Shown: in pieces, positions 17,288 through 25,121 of the stretch | How the letters are laid out: each line of letters starts with the position of its first letter | How positions within the stretch are numbered: the stretch's first letter is position 1 | The notes under the pieces: model-generated | What the model saw: the letters and a program-made list of their open reading frames with translations, nothing else | The model's database searches: none | Told to the model about the DNA's origin: nothing | Source: JAXGQD01 sp040766665 | GTDB lineage: Bacteria > Bacillota > Clostridia > Saccharofermentanales > Fastidiosipilaceae | DNA: 64,000 nt | NCBI GenBank assembly: GCA_040766665.1 | Contig: JAXGQD010000005.1 | Span: 166,379 to 230,378 of the forward strand | Reading direction: 5' to 3' | Program-made: the position numbers and the translations under genes

Positions 17288-18376
17288 ATGGAAAAATTAC
17301 GTGTCGGTGTTGTCGGAGCAACAGGTTATGTAGGCCAGCGCTTCATTTGTCTTTTGGCAGAGCATCCCTGGTTTGATTTGCAGGGCTTGGCCGCTTCCGG
17401 TCGATCGGCCGGTAAATCGTATGCAGAAGCTGTTGAGGGGCGTTGGAAACTCACTGAGGAGATTCCGGAGAAAGTGAAAAACATGGAGGTTTTAGATGCC
17501 TCTGACGTAGATAAGTTTGTCAAAGATTTGGATTTTGTATTTTGTGCGGTAGATATGCCCAAAGCAGATATTGTTGCTCTGGAAGAAGCCATTGCCAAAA
17601 CGGAAACAGCGGTTATTTCCAATAACTCGGCCAATCGTTGGACGAAAGATGTACCGATGATTATTCCTGAAATCAATGCCGATCACAGCAAGCTGATTGA
17701 AGCCCAGCGCCAAAGACTAGGCACCAAACGTGGCTTCATTGCCTGTAAGCCCAACTGTTCAATTCAGAGTTATGTACCGGCACTGACGCCTTTGATGAAG
17801 TACGGCCTTGAAAAGGTTTTGGTCTCAACCTATCAGGCTATTTCCGGGGCTGGTAAAACATTCAAAGATTGGCCGGAAATGCTGGGCAACCTCATCCCTT
17901 ATATCGGTGGGGAGGAACAGAAGAGCGAAGAGGAGCCACTACGTATATGGGGTGAAGTCAAAGACGGAGAAGTGATGAAAGCGGAGAAACCGCTGATTTC
18001 TGCCCAGTGTTATCGTGTCGCCGTACAGGAAGGTCATACCGCATCGGTTGCGGTCGCGTTCAAAGATAAACCGAGCAAAGCGCAGATCCTGGATGACTGG
18101 GCTAATTACAAAACAATAGCACAGGAGTTGGCATTACCTTCAGCACCGGAGCCCTTCTTGGTCTATTTTGAAGAAGAGAACAGACCACAAGCCGCCTTGG
18201 ATGCCAATGTAGGGCAGGGCATGGCGGTAGCGATCGGTAGATTGCGCGAAGACAATATCTTCGACTATAAATTCACCTGTCTTTCACACAACACACTGCG
18301 TGGTGCGGCCGGTGGTGGTGTACTGATGGCTGAGCTCTTGTATAAACAAGGATATTTGGGCAAAAAATCAGACTGA
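17288..18376 (+). CDS. asd: Aspartate-semialdehyde dehydrogenase, archaeal/fungal type
   Basis: Asd reduces aspartyl phosphate to the semialdehyde that leads to lysine/diaminopimelate, threonine and methionine. The N-terminus VGVVGATGYVGQRF is the NADP fold. The catalytic cysteine lies in KPNCSIQ, and SGAGKTFKDWPEM, HTASVAVAF and HNTLRGAAGG follow. The pattern, including ASGRSAGKSY and IPEINADH, matches the archaeal/fungal class and not the E. coli or B. subtilis classes. Such genes occur in Clostridia. With dapL 16 kb away it serves diaminopimelate synthesis. A terminator follows. Confidence 0.95.
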   Translation: MEKLRVGVVGATGYVGQRFICLLAEHPWFDLQGLAASGRSAGKSYAEAVEGRWKLTEEIPEKVKNMEVLDASDVDKFVKDLDFVFCAVDMPKADIVALEEAIAKTETAVISNNSANRWTKDVPMIIPEINADHSKLIEAQRQRLGTKRGFIACKPNCSIQSYVPALTPLMKYGLEKVLVSTYQAISGAGKTFKDWPEMLGNLIPYIGGEEQKSEEEPLRIWGEVKDGEVMKAEKPLISAQCYRVAVQEGHTASVAVAFKDKPSKAQILDDWANYKTIAQELALPSAPEPFLVYFEEENRPQAALDANVGQGMAVAIGRLREDNIFDYKFTCLSHNTLRGAAGGGVLMAELLYKQGYLGKKSD

Positions 18377-18439
18377 GCAATTGCAGATAATTAAAATATT
18401 TTAGCTTGCTAATTAGTTTGATGTTCTTAATAAATGATA

Positions 18440-18477
18440 ATGCCCGTTCGGCTAAGTGCTGTAACGGGCATTTTTTT
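18440..18477 (+). terminator. Rho-independent terminator after asd
   Basis: ATGCCCGTT pairs with AACGGGCAT, then seven T residues; the loop is about 14 bases. Confidence 0.9.
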
Positions 18478-18496
18478 GACTTGTTTGAGTGATTGC

Positions 18497-18700
18497 TTAG
18501 AACTTACCCAGTTTGTTGCGGGGATCTTTTTCACGTTCCTTTTTGTAATAGAAGCGGTAAATGAAATAGAACACACCGGCAACGACGGCCAGAGCTAAAG
18601 CATAGCCCAAGACGGTAATCAGGATATCTTTGAAACTTGGGTTCTGTTGATGGGCAGCAGCATTTAGCCAAGTTATCGAATTGATGAATGAAGCAAGCAT
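18497..18700 (-). CDS. Small single-pass membrane protein, 67 residues
   Basis: A very strong GGAGGTG lies 6 bases before ATG 18700, which argues that this short frame is real. An upstream in-frame extension of 23 codons lacks a comparable site. The protein has a short N-terminal segment, one hydrophobic helix (ITVLGYALALAVVAGVFYFI) and a basic, charged tail (YYKKEREKD). The topology recalls small subunits such as OadG or holin-like peptides, but no family is recognisable. It faces asd across a terminator, and a 15-bp hairpin lies upstream. Confidence 0.65.
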   Translation of the reverse strand: MLASFINSITWLNAAAHQQNPSFKDILITVLGYALALAVVAGVFYFIYRFYYKKEREKDPRNKLGKF

Positions 18701-18812
18701 TTTTTCACCTCCGTATGCAAGTGATATATTAACACAGCCTTGCTCGTGAAAAATCAATTGGTGGAGCATTTGCGAGAATTTTGCTAAAGGAGGGAAGCTT
18801 TTTAATAGCGAT

Positions 18813-18846
18813 CCACCTCAACAAAATAATAATTTTGTTGAGGTGG
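18813..18846. repeat. Perfect 15-bp inverted repeat (hairpin) in the leuA downstream gap
   Basis: CCACCTCAACAAAAT (18813-18827) is exactly complementary to bases 18832-18846, with a four-base AATA loop. Neither strand carries a T-run directly after the stem, so it is not a standard terminator. It may still end or stabilise the leuA transcript, or mark a small RNA. Otherwise the 18770-18991 gap holds nothing I recognise. Confidence 0.75.
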
Positions 18847-18991
18847 GAAGGGCCATTTTATGCTTCTGAGGCATTTGTTGCTGTTTAAGCGTCAACAACG
18901 CGCTTTTCTGGTCATTTGCTATACAATGTCTGTCAGTTATGCTTTTGATACTTGTTTGTTATTGCCACTGCAAATCAATTTGTATTTTCTA

Positions 18992-20662
18992 TCAGACATT
19001 AAAGCTTTGCATATATTTGTTCACCGCTGATACGACGCCCCGCAGTGATGATTTGCTGATACTGGAGCTTAAGCCACAGCCACTGAAATACTTTCCGCCA
19101 CTCAGTATCTGCACATAGGTCATCGCTTTTGAGCCTGAGCTTCGTTCGACCGCATGTTGATGATACATGGTGATATCCATGTCGACGCCCAGCAGTTCGG
19201 CTATTTGCGTAAAGAATACGCCCACGATACCGGTGCCTTGACCACTGATTTCGTGAATTTTGCCATTGTATTCCACCGCGGCAGTCACTGAGACGGTTTG
19301 CTGATCGAGCATCTCTTCACGATAATTAATTAAGTTAAGTGGGTAGCTTATGTTAACATAAGTATCCATAAACAGGTTTTTAATCTCTTCAGGCTGCAGC
19401 TCGGAGCTACGGATATCCGAAACATGGGTCACGGTCTTGCCAAATTCCTGTTGAATTTCTTTGGGCAAAAGTAAACCGTATTTTTGTTCCAAAATGTAGG
19501 CCACGCCGCCCTTTCCGGACTGCGAATTGATACGAATAATCGGATCATAGCTGCGCCCCACATCTTTAGGATCGATGGGCAGGTATGGCACATCCCAATA
19601 ACCTTCTTTATCCAATACAGACATCCCTTTGTTGATGGCATCCTGATGTGAGCCGGAAAAAGCAGTATAGACCAAATCACCGGCATAGGGTTGCCGCGGG
19701 TCAACCTGCATCCCTGTGCAGGACTCATAGATATCGACCAGTGCGTTGATATCTGTGAAATCAAGCTCCGGATCAATGCCCTGTGAGAATAGATTCATGG
19801 CAATTGTTAAAATATCTGCATTGCCCGTTCTTTCACCGTTCCCAAACAAGGTGCCTTCAACGCGATCGGCACCGGCCATCATAGCCAGTTCCGTAGCAGC
19901 AACCCCACAACCCCTGTCATTATGGGCATGCACACTGACACTAATGGCATCACGATAACGTGTATGGGTACAGAAATATTCGATTTGGTCGGCATAAATA
20001 TTTGCCGTCGCGCACTCAACCGTATTGGGTAAATTCATAATGGCTTTTTTATCCGGGCTGGGTTGCCAAATATCGCAAACCGCATCGCAGACCTCAACGG
20101 CAAAATCCATCTCGGTCAGACTAAAGCTTTCCGGCGAATATTCAAACACAAAGTTTGTGCCATATTCGTCTTTTTCGGCGTACTCTTTGACTAGCTTCGC
20201 ACCGTCTACAGCTAATTGTTTGACCTCGTCCATAGACATTTTAAAAACAACCCGACGCTGTGTGGTGTTTGTAGAATTGTATAGATGGACGACAGCATTT
20301 TTAATGCCGCGCAAGGCCTCGAATGTTCTTTCAATGATATGCGGTCTGGATTGGGTTAACACCTGGATATAGACGTCATCCGGAATCAGCTGTTTCTCAA
20401 TCAAGTAACGGGTAAAATCATATTCGGTTTCTGAAGCAGCCGGGAATCCGATCTCGATGGTTTTGAAGCCCATGTCCACCAGTTGTTTGAAGAAAGTTAG
20501 TTTCTGCTCCAAGCTCATAGGGATCTCTAAAGCCTGATTGCCATCGCGCAGGTCAACACTGCACCATTCCGGTGCCTTACTGATGACACGATTTGGCCAT
20601 TGGCGCTGCGGCATCTCTAAGACCGGAAAAGCACGATACTTTTTGTAATTCATCACTTTCAT
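18992..20662 (-). CDS. leuA: 2-isopropylmalate synthase, LeuA type 2
   Basis: LeuA condenses acetyl-CoA with 2-ketoisovalerate, the committed step of leucine synthesis. The protein (556 residues from ATG 20662) opens with APEWCSVDLRDGNQAL, the metal/substrate motif, continues with IEIGFPAASETEYDF, and has SVHAHNDRGCG with the HxH metal ligands. This long form with RQWPNR near the N-terminus is the type found in actinobacteria and some Clostridia. The C-terminal third is the leucine-sensing regulatory domain (GKIHEISGQGTGIVG). ATG 20662 has GAAGAGG 8 bases upstream; an in-frame TTG two codons earlier is less well placed. A T-box leader controls it. Confidence 0.95.
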   Translation of the reverse strand: MKVMNYKKYRAFPVLEMPQRQWPNRVISKAPEWCSVDLRDGNQALEIPMSLEQKLTFFKQLVDMGFKTIEIGFPAASETEYDFTRYLIEKQLIPDDVYIQVLTQSRPHIIERTFEALRGIKNAVVHLYNSTNTTQRRVVFKMSMDEVKQLAVDGAKLVKEYAEKDEYGTNFVFEYSPESFSLTEMDFAVEVCDAVCDIWQPSPDKKAIMNLPNTVECATANIYADQIEYFCTHTRYRDAISVSVHAHNDRGCGVAATELAMMAGADRVEGTLFGNGERTGNADILTIAMNLFSQGIDPELDFTDINALVDIYESCTGMQVDPRQPYAGDLVYTAFSGSHQDAINKGMSVLDKEGYWDVPYLPIDPKDVGRSYDPIIRINSQSGKGGVAYILEQKYGLLLPKEIQQEFGKTVTHVSDIRSSELQPEEIKNLFMDTYVNISYPLNLINYREEMLDQQTVSVTAAVEYNGKIHEISGQGTGIVGVFFTQIAELLGVDMDITMYHQHAVERSSGSKAMTYVQILSGGKYFSGCGLSSSISKSSLRGVVSAVNKYMQSFNV

Positions 20663-20688
20663 CTGCAATACCTCTTCCCTTCAAAAAT

Positions 20689-20890
20689 AAAAAAACCTTC
20701 GACTCAGACTAAGAGACGAAAGTTTCCGCGGTACCACTCTAATTTGGTTTATAAAAAACCACCCTTAGGACAAATAATCCTTAGTTCTGTAACGGGAACG
20801 CCCGCTTACCTTTACAATCTGCGTCTCAAGGCAAGTCGCTCATGAGTGAGTTCAATTGACTATACACCTTGCCTTGCAACAACCGGCAAT
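20689..20890 (-). ncRNA. T-box leader of leuA, probable leucine specifier, short stem I
   Basis: On the minus strand the invariant T-box element AGTGGTACCGCGG (plus 20726-20739) is followed by a terminator, CTTTCG (20722-20717) pairing with CGAAGG (20701-20696), then seven T residues. Upstream, AGCGGG/CCCGTT forms stem III. A 9-bp helix, CAAGGCAAG with CTTGCCTTG (20876-20868 with 20835-20827), encloses only 32 bases. Within those, GAA-CTC-A fits the specifier-loop pattern and reads leucine codon CTC. Uncharged tRNA-Leu would stabilise the antiterminator and allow leuA transcription. Stem I is far shorter than the usual roughly 100 bases. Confidence 0.85.
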
Positions 20891-20896
20891 TTTCTG

Positions 20897-20928
20897 ATTA
20901 TACCCATCAATTTACTAATCTCAGTCAA
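20897..20928 (-). promoter_or_regulatory. Candidate promoter of leuA
   Basis: A perfect TATAAT (minus strand, 20902-20897) lies just upstream of the T-box. TTGACT (20928-20923) is the best -35 but the 20-base spacing is long. The predicted start near 20890 agrees with the 5' end of the T-box. The rest of the leuA-lexA gap contains the lexA control region. Confidence 0.5.
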
Positions 20929-21028
20929 CGCGAACGATATTTTTCTCAATTATAGCGAACGCCGGTATTTCGTCAAGCATTTATATTGCCGAATTCCCTC
21001 ATTATTCTGCACAATAACAAACATAAGT

Positions 21029-21057
21029 TTGACATGGATAGCTCACTTTGTTATATT
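21029..21057 (+). promoter_or_regulatory. Promoter of lexA
   Basis: A perfect TTGACA (21029-21034), 17-base spacer and TATATT (21052-21057). The candidate LexA box follows 11 bases downstream. Confidence 0.8.
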
Positions 21058-21068
21058 TGTCACAAATA

Positions 21069-21080
21069 AAACAATCGTTC
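21069..21080 (+). promoter_or_regulatory. Candidate SOS (LexA) box at lexA
   Basis: AAAC-AATC-GTTC followed by TA is nearly identical to AAAC-AATT-GTTC-TA just after the recA promoter (46124-46113). The B. subtilis-type operator is GAAC-N4-GTTC, so each site differs by one base in the left half. Position just after the -10 suits repression and lexA autoregulation. Confidence 0.6.
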
Positions 21081-21110
21081 TACATCATTAATGGAGGCCA
21101 AAGTAAACGT

Positions 21111-21869
21111 ATGGCAGAAAATAGCAAAACGCTGAAGAAAGCTACGGAAAAAGAGGTCTATAAATACACCAGAGCAAATTTACAGGAAACCTTGGATTTA
21201 GTGTATGACTTTGTTGTGGACTACATAAAAGAAAATGGCTTCGCTCCTGCAGTAAGAGACATATCCACAGGCTTAGATATTCGTTCAACCTCTACCGTTC
21301 ATGCACACTTAAAGCGCTTAGTGGAAGCGGGACGCATTGTTTATGTCCCGGGAAAACGCAGAGCCATTGCCCTACCCGCTGAAAACATGGCAGAGATGAA
21401 AGCATCGAACGTCAGTCAATTTAACCGTAAAGACGATGATATCTCAATTGATGAGAGCTATCAGGATGTTTCACGTTTAAAAACGCGTTACATCCCACTT
21501 ATCGGTACGGTTACAGCCGGTGTGCCGATTTTGGCTGCCGAGCAAGTGGAATATATGCTGCCTTTTCCGGCAGACTATTTTAACGAACAAGATGAGCTCT
21601 TTTTTCTGCATGTCCGCGGGGACTCAATGATTGATGCCGCCATTTTGGACGGTGATACGGTTCTGGTGAGAAAGAGTACTGCCGCAGACTATGGAAAAAT
21701 TGTCGTTGCTCTGATCGATGATGAGGCAACGGTTAAGCGATTGGTAAAACACGATGGAAAGCCCTATTTAAAGCCTGAAAACGATGCCTATGATCTAATT
21801 CCCTTTTATGGTCCCGGATGCGCGATTCTTGGTCAGGTAACGCATGTACTGCGTTCTAACGTCCGCTAG
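21111..21869 (+). CDS. lexA: SOS repressor LexA
   Basis: LexA represses DNA-damage genes and cleaves itself when activated RecA filaments form. The 252-residue protein has an N-terminal winged helix (about 20-90, with GFAPAVRDIS and STSTVHAHLKRL) and a C-terminal S24 peptidase domain. The scissile bond is A136-G137 in GTVTAGVPI, the nucleophile is S172 in RGDSMIDA, and the general base is K209 in ATVKRL. It is longer than the usual roughly 205 residues because of an N-terminal tail and a long linker. GGAGG lies about 13 bases before ATG 21111. Its 3' end overlaps the convergent hfq by 75 bases. Confidence 0.95.
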   Translation: MAENSKTLKKATEKEVYKYTRANLQETLDLVYDFVVDYIKENGFAPAVRDISTGLDIRSTSTVHAHLKRLVEAGRIVYVPGKRRAIALPAENMAEMKASNVSQFNRKDDDISIDESYQDVSRLKTRYIPLIGTVTAGVPILAAEQVEYMLPFPADYFNEQDELFFLHVRGDSMIDAAILDGDTVLVRKSTAADYGKIVVALIDDEATVKRLVKHDGKPYLKPENDAYDLIPFYGPGCAILGQVTHVLRSNVR

Positions 21870-22145
21870 AATCTGTCCGCTGTTTGCCCTCGTTTGTTCA
21901 AGTTTTTCGTGTTCAGGCACGATTGCCTGCACTGCGTTTTTGTAAACCAAAGCCACTTTATCACCCATTTTAATCATGATAACCAAACTGTCATGCGCCA
22001 GAATTTTACATGAATAAATGTGATTACTCTGTATGTAAATATCGACGTCAGTTTTTGAAGTGATGCAGCTGTTGATAAAGGCATCTTGGGTCAATTCCGG
22101 AACTTGTAACGCTTTGGCACTCAGATTAATATTTTCCAAACTCAT
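21795..22145 (-). CDS. hfq: RNA chaperone Hfq, divergent, with C-terminal extension
   Basis: Hfq forms hexameric rings that bind U-rich and A-rich RNA. LTQDAFINSCI (Gln and Phe of the RNA-binding rim), DIYIQSN and ALVYKNAVQAIVP (normally YKHA) place it in the Sm fold, directly after miaA, the classic miaA-hfq order. The Sm1 segment is atypical: SNHIYSCKI replaces the usual NGxxLxG. ATG 22145 follows AAAGGGGG closely; an upstream ATG at 22220 has no ribosome binding site. About 38 residues follow the Sm core, and the last 25 codons are antisense to the lexA end. Confidence 0.8.
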   Translation of the reverse strand: MSLENINLSAKALQVPELTQDAFINSCITSKTDVDIYIQSNHIYSCKILAHDSLVIMIKMGDKVALVYKNAVQAIVPEHEKLEQTRANSGQILADVRTQYMRYLTKNRASGTIKGN

Positions 22146-22260
22146 CGCCCCCTTTACCGCTGGTTTCTCAAGTGTAAAGACAGCGACTGTACAAGGCAAT
22201 CGGATATCTGCGAAATCCATCTGAATAAATTACAATAATGCGTCAGATTTACATGAATAC

Positions 22261-23256
22261 TTATCTGCTTATTTGTTTAAGAATGCGTTCTGTAGCAATA
22301 GATGCATCCTCTTCAAATAGCCAGAGCAGCCAATTTTTAGCTCTAAACCAGCTCAGCTGTCGCTTGGCATACTGCCTGCTGTTTATTTGGAGTCGTTCCA
22401 CCGCTTCAGCCAAGCTCACTTTAGCTTGTAAGTAGGGAAATAATTCTTTGTAGCCGATGGCTTGCATGCAGGTAGAATCGTGTGGGAGCTGTTGCTCAAG
22501 TAACCACTGCGCTTCATTGAGTAGCCCTTGATCAATCATCTGCTCAACACGCCGATTAATACGAGCATATAAACGGTCACGCGGCATACTGAGACAAAAG
22601 ACTCGAAAATCGTCGTCCGTCTCCCCTTCGACCCTTAGTTTAGCTTTATCATCCAAACATTGCCGAACTGCATCAGTCTGACTGAGCAATCGTTCCAGGC
22701 TGCGTAAAACACGTTTGACATTATGCGGGTGAGTTTGCGCCGCCAGCACCGGATCAAGCATTTGCAGCCGAGAATGCATCGCCTCGGCACCGGAGATTTC
22801 CAATTCGTGCTGCAATGTTTTGCGCAGTTCAAGATTTCTCTCGTGTTCCGGGAAGTCCATTTTTTCTACTAAAGCAGAAAGATAGAATGCCGTCCCGCCA
22901 ACTAAAATGGGGATTTTTCCCTTATGCCGGATATCAGCAAAGGCTAGCTTTGCGTCTTGTACGTAACGGGCAAGTGAATAGTTTTCCTGCACATCACAAA
23001 TATCCAGTAGATGGTGCGGAACTGCTGCCCGTTCAGCGGGGCTGGCTTTTGCCGTTCCGATATCCAAGTGCCGGTAAATTTGCATGGAATCACATGAAAC
23101 AATCTCGCCATCCAGACTTTGTGCCAAGCGTAGAGCAAGAGCAGACTTGCCTGAGGCGGTCGGACCACAGATGGCAATGATACTGTTGTCCTTTAGCGCA
23201 CTAGCCTCAGGCCAGGATTTTTGCAACAATTCATCATCGATACGTTTATTTTTCAT
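22261..23256 (-). CDS. miaA: tRNA dimethylallyltransferase
   Basis: MiaA adds an isopentenyl group to A37 of tRNAs reading UNN codons, the substrate for MiaB. Visible are the P-loop GPTASGKSALA, the DSMQIYRHLDIGTAK motif, HHLLDI, and VGGTAFYLSALVE. At 331 residues it is slightly longer than average because of a 26-residue N-terminal tail. Its ATG overlaps the mutL stop by one base (TGATG), and hfq follows. miaB is in the same operon, so both steps of ms2i6A37 formation are encoded together. Confidence 0.96.
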   Translation of the reverse strand: MKNKRIDDELLQKSWPEASALKDNSIIAICGPTASGKSALALRLAQSLDGEIVSCDSMQIYRHLDIGTAKASPAERAAVPHHLLDICDVQENYSLARYVQDAKLAFADIRHKGKIPILVGGTAFYLSALVEKMDFPEHERNLELRKTLQHELEISGAEAMHSRLQMLDPVLAAQTHPHNVKRVLRSLERLLSQTDAVRQCLDDKAKLRVEGETDDDFRVFCLSMPRDRLYARINRRVEQMIDQGLLNEAQWLLEQQLPHDSTCMQAIGYKELFPYLQAKVSLAEAVERLQINSRQYAKRQLSWFRAKNWLLWLFEEDASIATERILKQISR

Positions 23257-25121
23257 CAGACAACCCTTTTAAAGAGCTTTTCCAATTCGTATAGACTCTT
23301 CTTTACAATAACCGGCCTGCCATGTGGACATTGATAAGGATTCTCCAACCCGAGAAGTTGCGCAATTAGGGCACGAATTTCCGCCTCACTCAGTGGGTCA
23401 TGTGCTTTCACCGCTGCTTTACATGCCTTCATGGCAAAAGTCTGCTGTATCCTGCGGCGCTCTGATTCAAGGCCCAAGGAACTGGCGCCCTCACTTAGCT
23501 GATCAAGCGCAGTGGCAAAAGCCGTGCACGGGTCCGCATGCTGTAACAAAGCCGGCACCGCACGTATGATAATCTCATTTTCAGAAAAGAGATCCACTTC
23601 AAATCCGAGACTTTCTAAAAAACCCTTGTGCTCTTCTACAGTCGCCATCTCCAACGCCGTCAGCTTCATACTCAGCGCATCCAGGCTGGCCTGTGACTGG
23701 CGTTCATGTTTCGCATAAGCCTGCATGAGTTGTTCATAGAGAATCTTTTCGTGTGCGGCATGCTGATCAATCAGATAATAATCACTGTCACGTTCCAAAA
23801 TGATATAGGTATTGAATAACTGGCCGGCAATTTTCGCTTGCTGAATCGCATCGAGCATACTCTCCGGGAGAGTAGAATCCACCACGGCATATACTTGTTT
23901 TTCTTCTTTTAAGTCAGCCGCGTTTGTATCTTGCGCAGAACTTGCCGTATTCCAGCGAAAAAGGGCCGAATCCCCGATTTGCGGCAAACTTTGCGCCACG
24001 TAGCGCGGCTCAAGCGCTTCTGTCTTATCAGACTCATTTTGTGCTGCTTGAAGTGGGCTTGTCTCCTCTTCAACGGCTATGCCGGCGCTTGGCAGGGGCA
24101 GGCCATCGTCAGGATGACGTAAACCTTCGCTTAGTGCAGATTTAATCAAATGATAAACGGCCGAGAATACTGTTTGTTCATTCCAAAAGCGCAGTTCCAT
24201 TTTTTGCGGATGGACATTAATGTCAATCAAATTCTGGGGCAGACTTAATTTAAGCACGGCAAAAGGAAACTGCCCATTCATCAAGGTTCCGCGGTAGGCC
24301 TCATCTAATGCTTTCGTGATGACAGGTGATTTAATCAAGCGATTGTTGACATAAAAATACTGCATGTTGCGATTGCGTCGGGCACTCAAGGGCAAGCCAA
24401 TCGCACCTTCCAATTGTAAAGGAACGCCTGCTTCTGCTTTGACGGGCTCAATAAATATACTTTGTTCGGCGATTTCCTTACCGAAGACAGCATAAATACT
24501 TGACTTAAGGTCATTGTTTCCCGGGCTGTGCAGGACGTTTTTTCCGTTATGAGTCAAACGGAAACTGACATCTGGTCTGGCCAGAGCTAGGCGTTCAACA
24601 ATTTCGCTGATTCGCGCTGTTTCTGTACTGTCTTTCTTCAGAAACTTATAGCGTGCAGGCGTATTAAAGAAAAGGTCTTCAATAATAAAGCGGGTCCCTT
24701 CAGGGCAGGCACAAGGCAGATGTTCCAGCAGCTCGCCGCCTTCGATGTAAACCTTGGTGCCATGCTCAGCACCCGCAGTTTTCGTGGTCATGGTGATACG
24801 GGATACAGCAGAAATTGCAGCTAAGGCTTCACCGCGAAATCCCATACTGCTGATAGAATCGAGGTCTTCTATATGGCTTAGCTTGCTGGTGGCATGCCGT
24901 TCGAAAGCTTCCAGGGCATCTTCACTGTCCATGCCGCTCCCGTTGTCTGTAATTTGCATGCGTTTCACACCGCCGCCCAGCGTTTCTATACTGATGATGC
25001 TTGCTCCGGCGTCGAGCGCGTTTTCACAGAGTTCTTTGATAACCGAAGCCGGACGCTCCACCACTTCACCCGCTGCAATACTGTTCGCCGTAACCTGATC
25101 TAGATGTTTAATTTTACCCAT
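23256..25121 (-). CDS. mutL: DNA mismatch repair protein MutL with endonuclease motif
   Basis: MutL couples mismatch recognition by MutS to strand incision. The N-terminal GHKL ATPase motifs ENALDAGA, DNGSGM and GFRGEALAAIS are intact. The C-terminal domain carries DQHAAHEKILYE, fitting DQHA-X2-E-X4-E of the nicking MutL class, and CPHGRP, a zinc-binding element. This fits organisms that lack MutH. Length is 621 residues. The ATG shares one base with the mutS stop, and miaA starts on its own stop, giving tight translational coupling. Confidence 0.97.
   Translation of the reverse strand: MGKIKHLDQVTANSIAAGEVVERPASVIKELCENALDAGASIISIETLGGGVKRMQITDNGSGMDSEDALEAFERHATSKLSHIEDLDSISSMGFRGEALAAISAVSRITMTTKTAGAEHGTKVYIEGGELLEHLPCACPEGTRFIIEDLFFNTPARYKFLKKDSTETARISEIVERLALARPDVSFRLTHNGKNVLHSPGNNDLKSSIYAVFGKEIAEQSIFIEPVKAEAGVPLQLEGAIGLPLSARRNRNMQYFYVNNRLIKSPVITKALDEAYRGTLMNGQFPFAVLKLSLPQNLIDINVHPQKMELRFWNEQTVFSAVYHLIKSALSEGLRHPDDGLPLPSAGIAVEEETSPLQAAQNESDKTEALEPRYVAQSLPQIGDSALFRWNTASSAQDTNAADLKEEKQVYAVVDSTLPESMLDAIQQAKIAGQLFNTYIILERDSDYYLIDQHAAHEKILYEQLMQAYAKHERQSQASLDALSMKLTALEMATVEEHKGFLESLGFEVDLFSENEIIIRAVPALLQHADPCTAFATALDQLSEGASSLGLESERRRIQQTFAMKACKAAVKAHDPLSEAEIRALIAQLLGLENPYQCPHGRPVIVKKSLYELEKLFKRVV

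Noticed and set aside
20957..20968. GAAC-GCCG-GTAT as a second LexA box in the leuA-lexA gap
   Set aside because: It is more than 70 bases upstream of the lexA -10, deviates from the operator, and does not share the form common to lexA and recA.
20846..21091. An 81-codon plus-strand open frame between leuA and lexA
   Set aside because: It overlaps the T-box, the leuA promoter and the lexA promoter and has no ribosome binding site.
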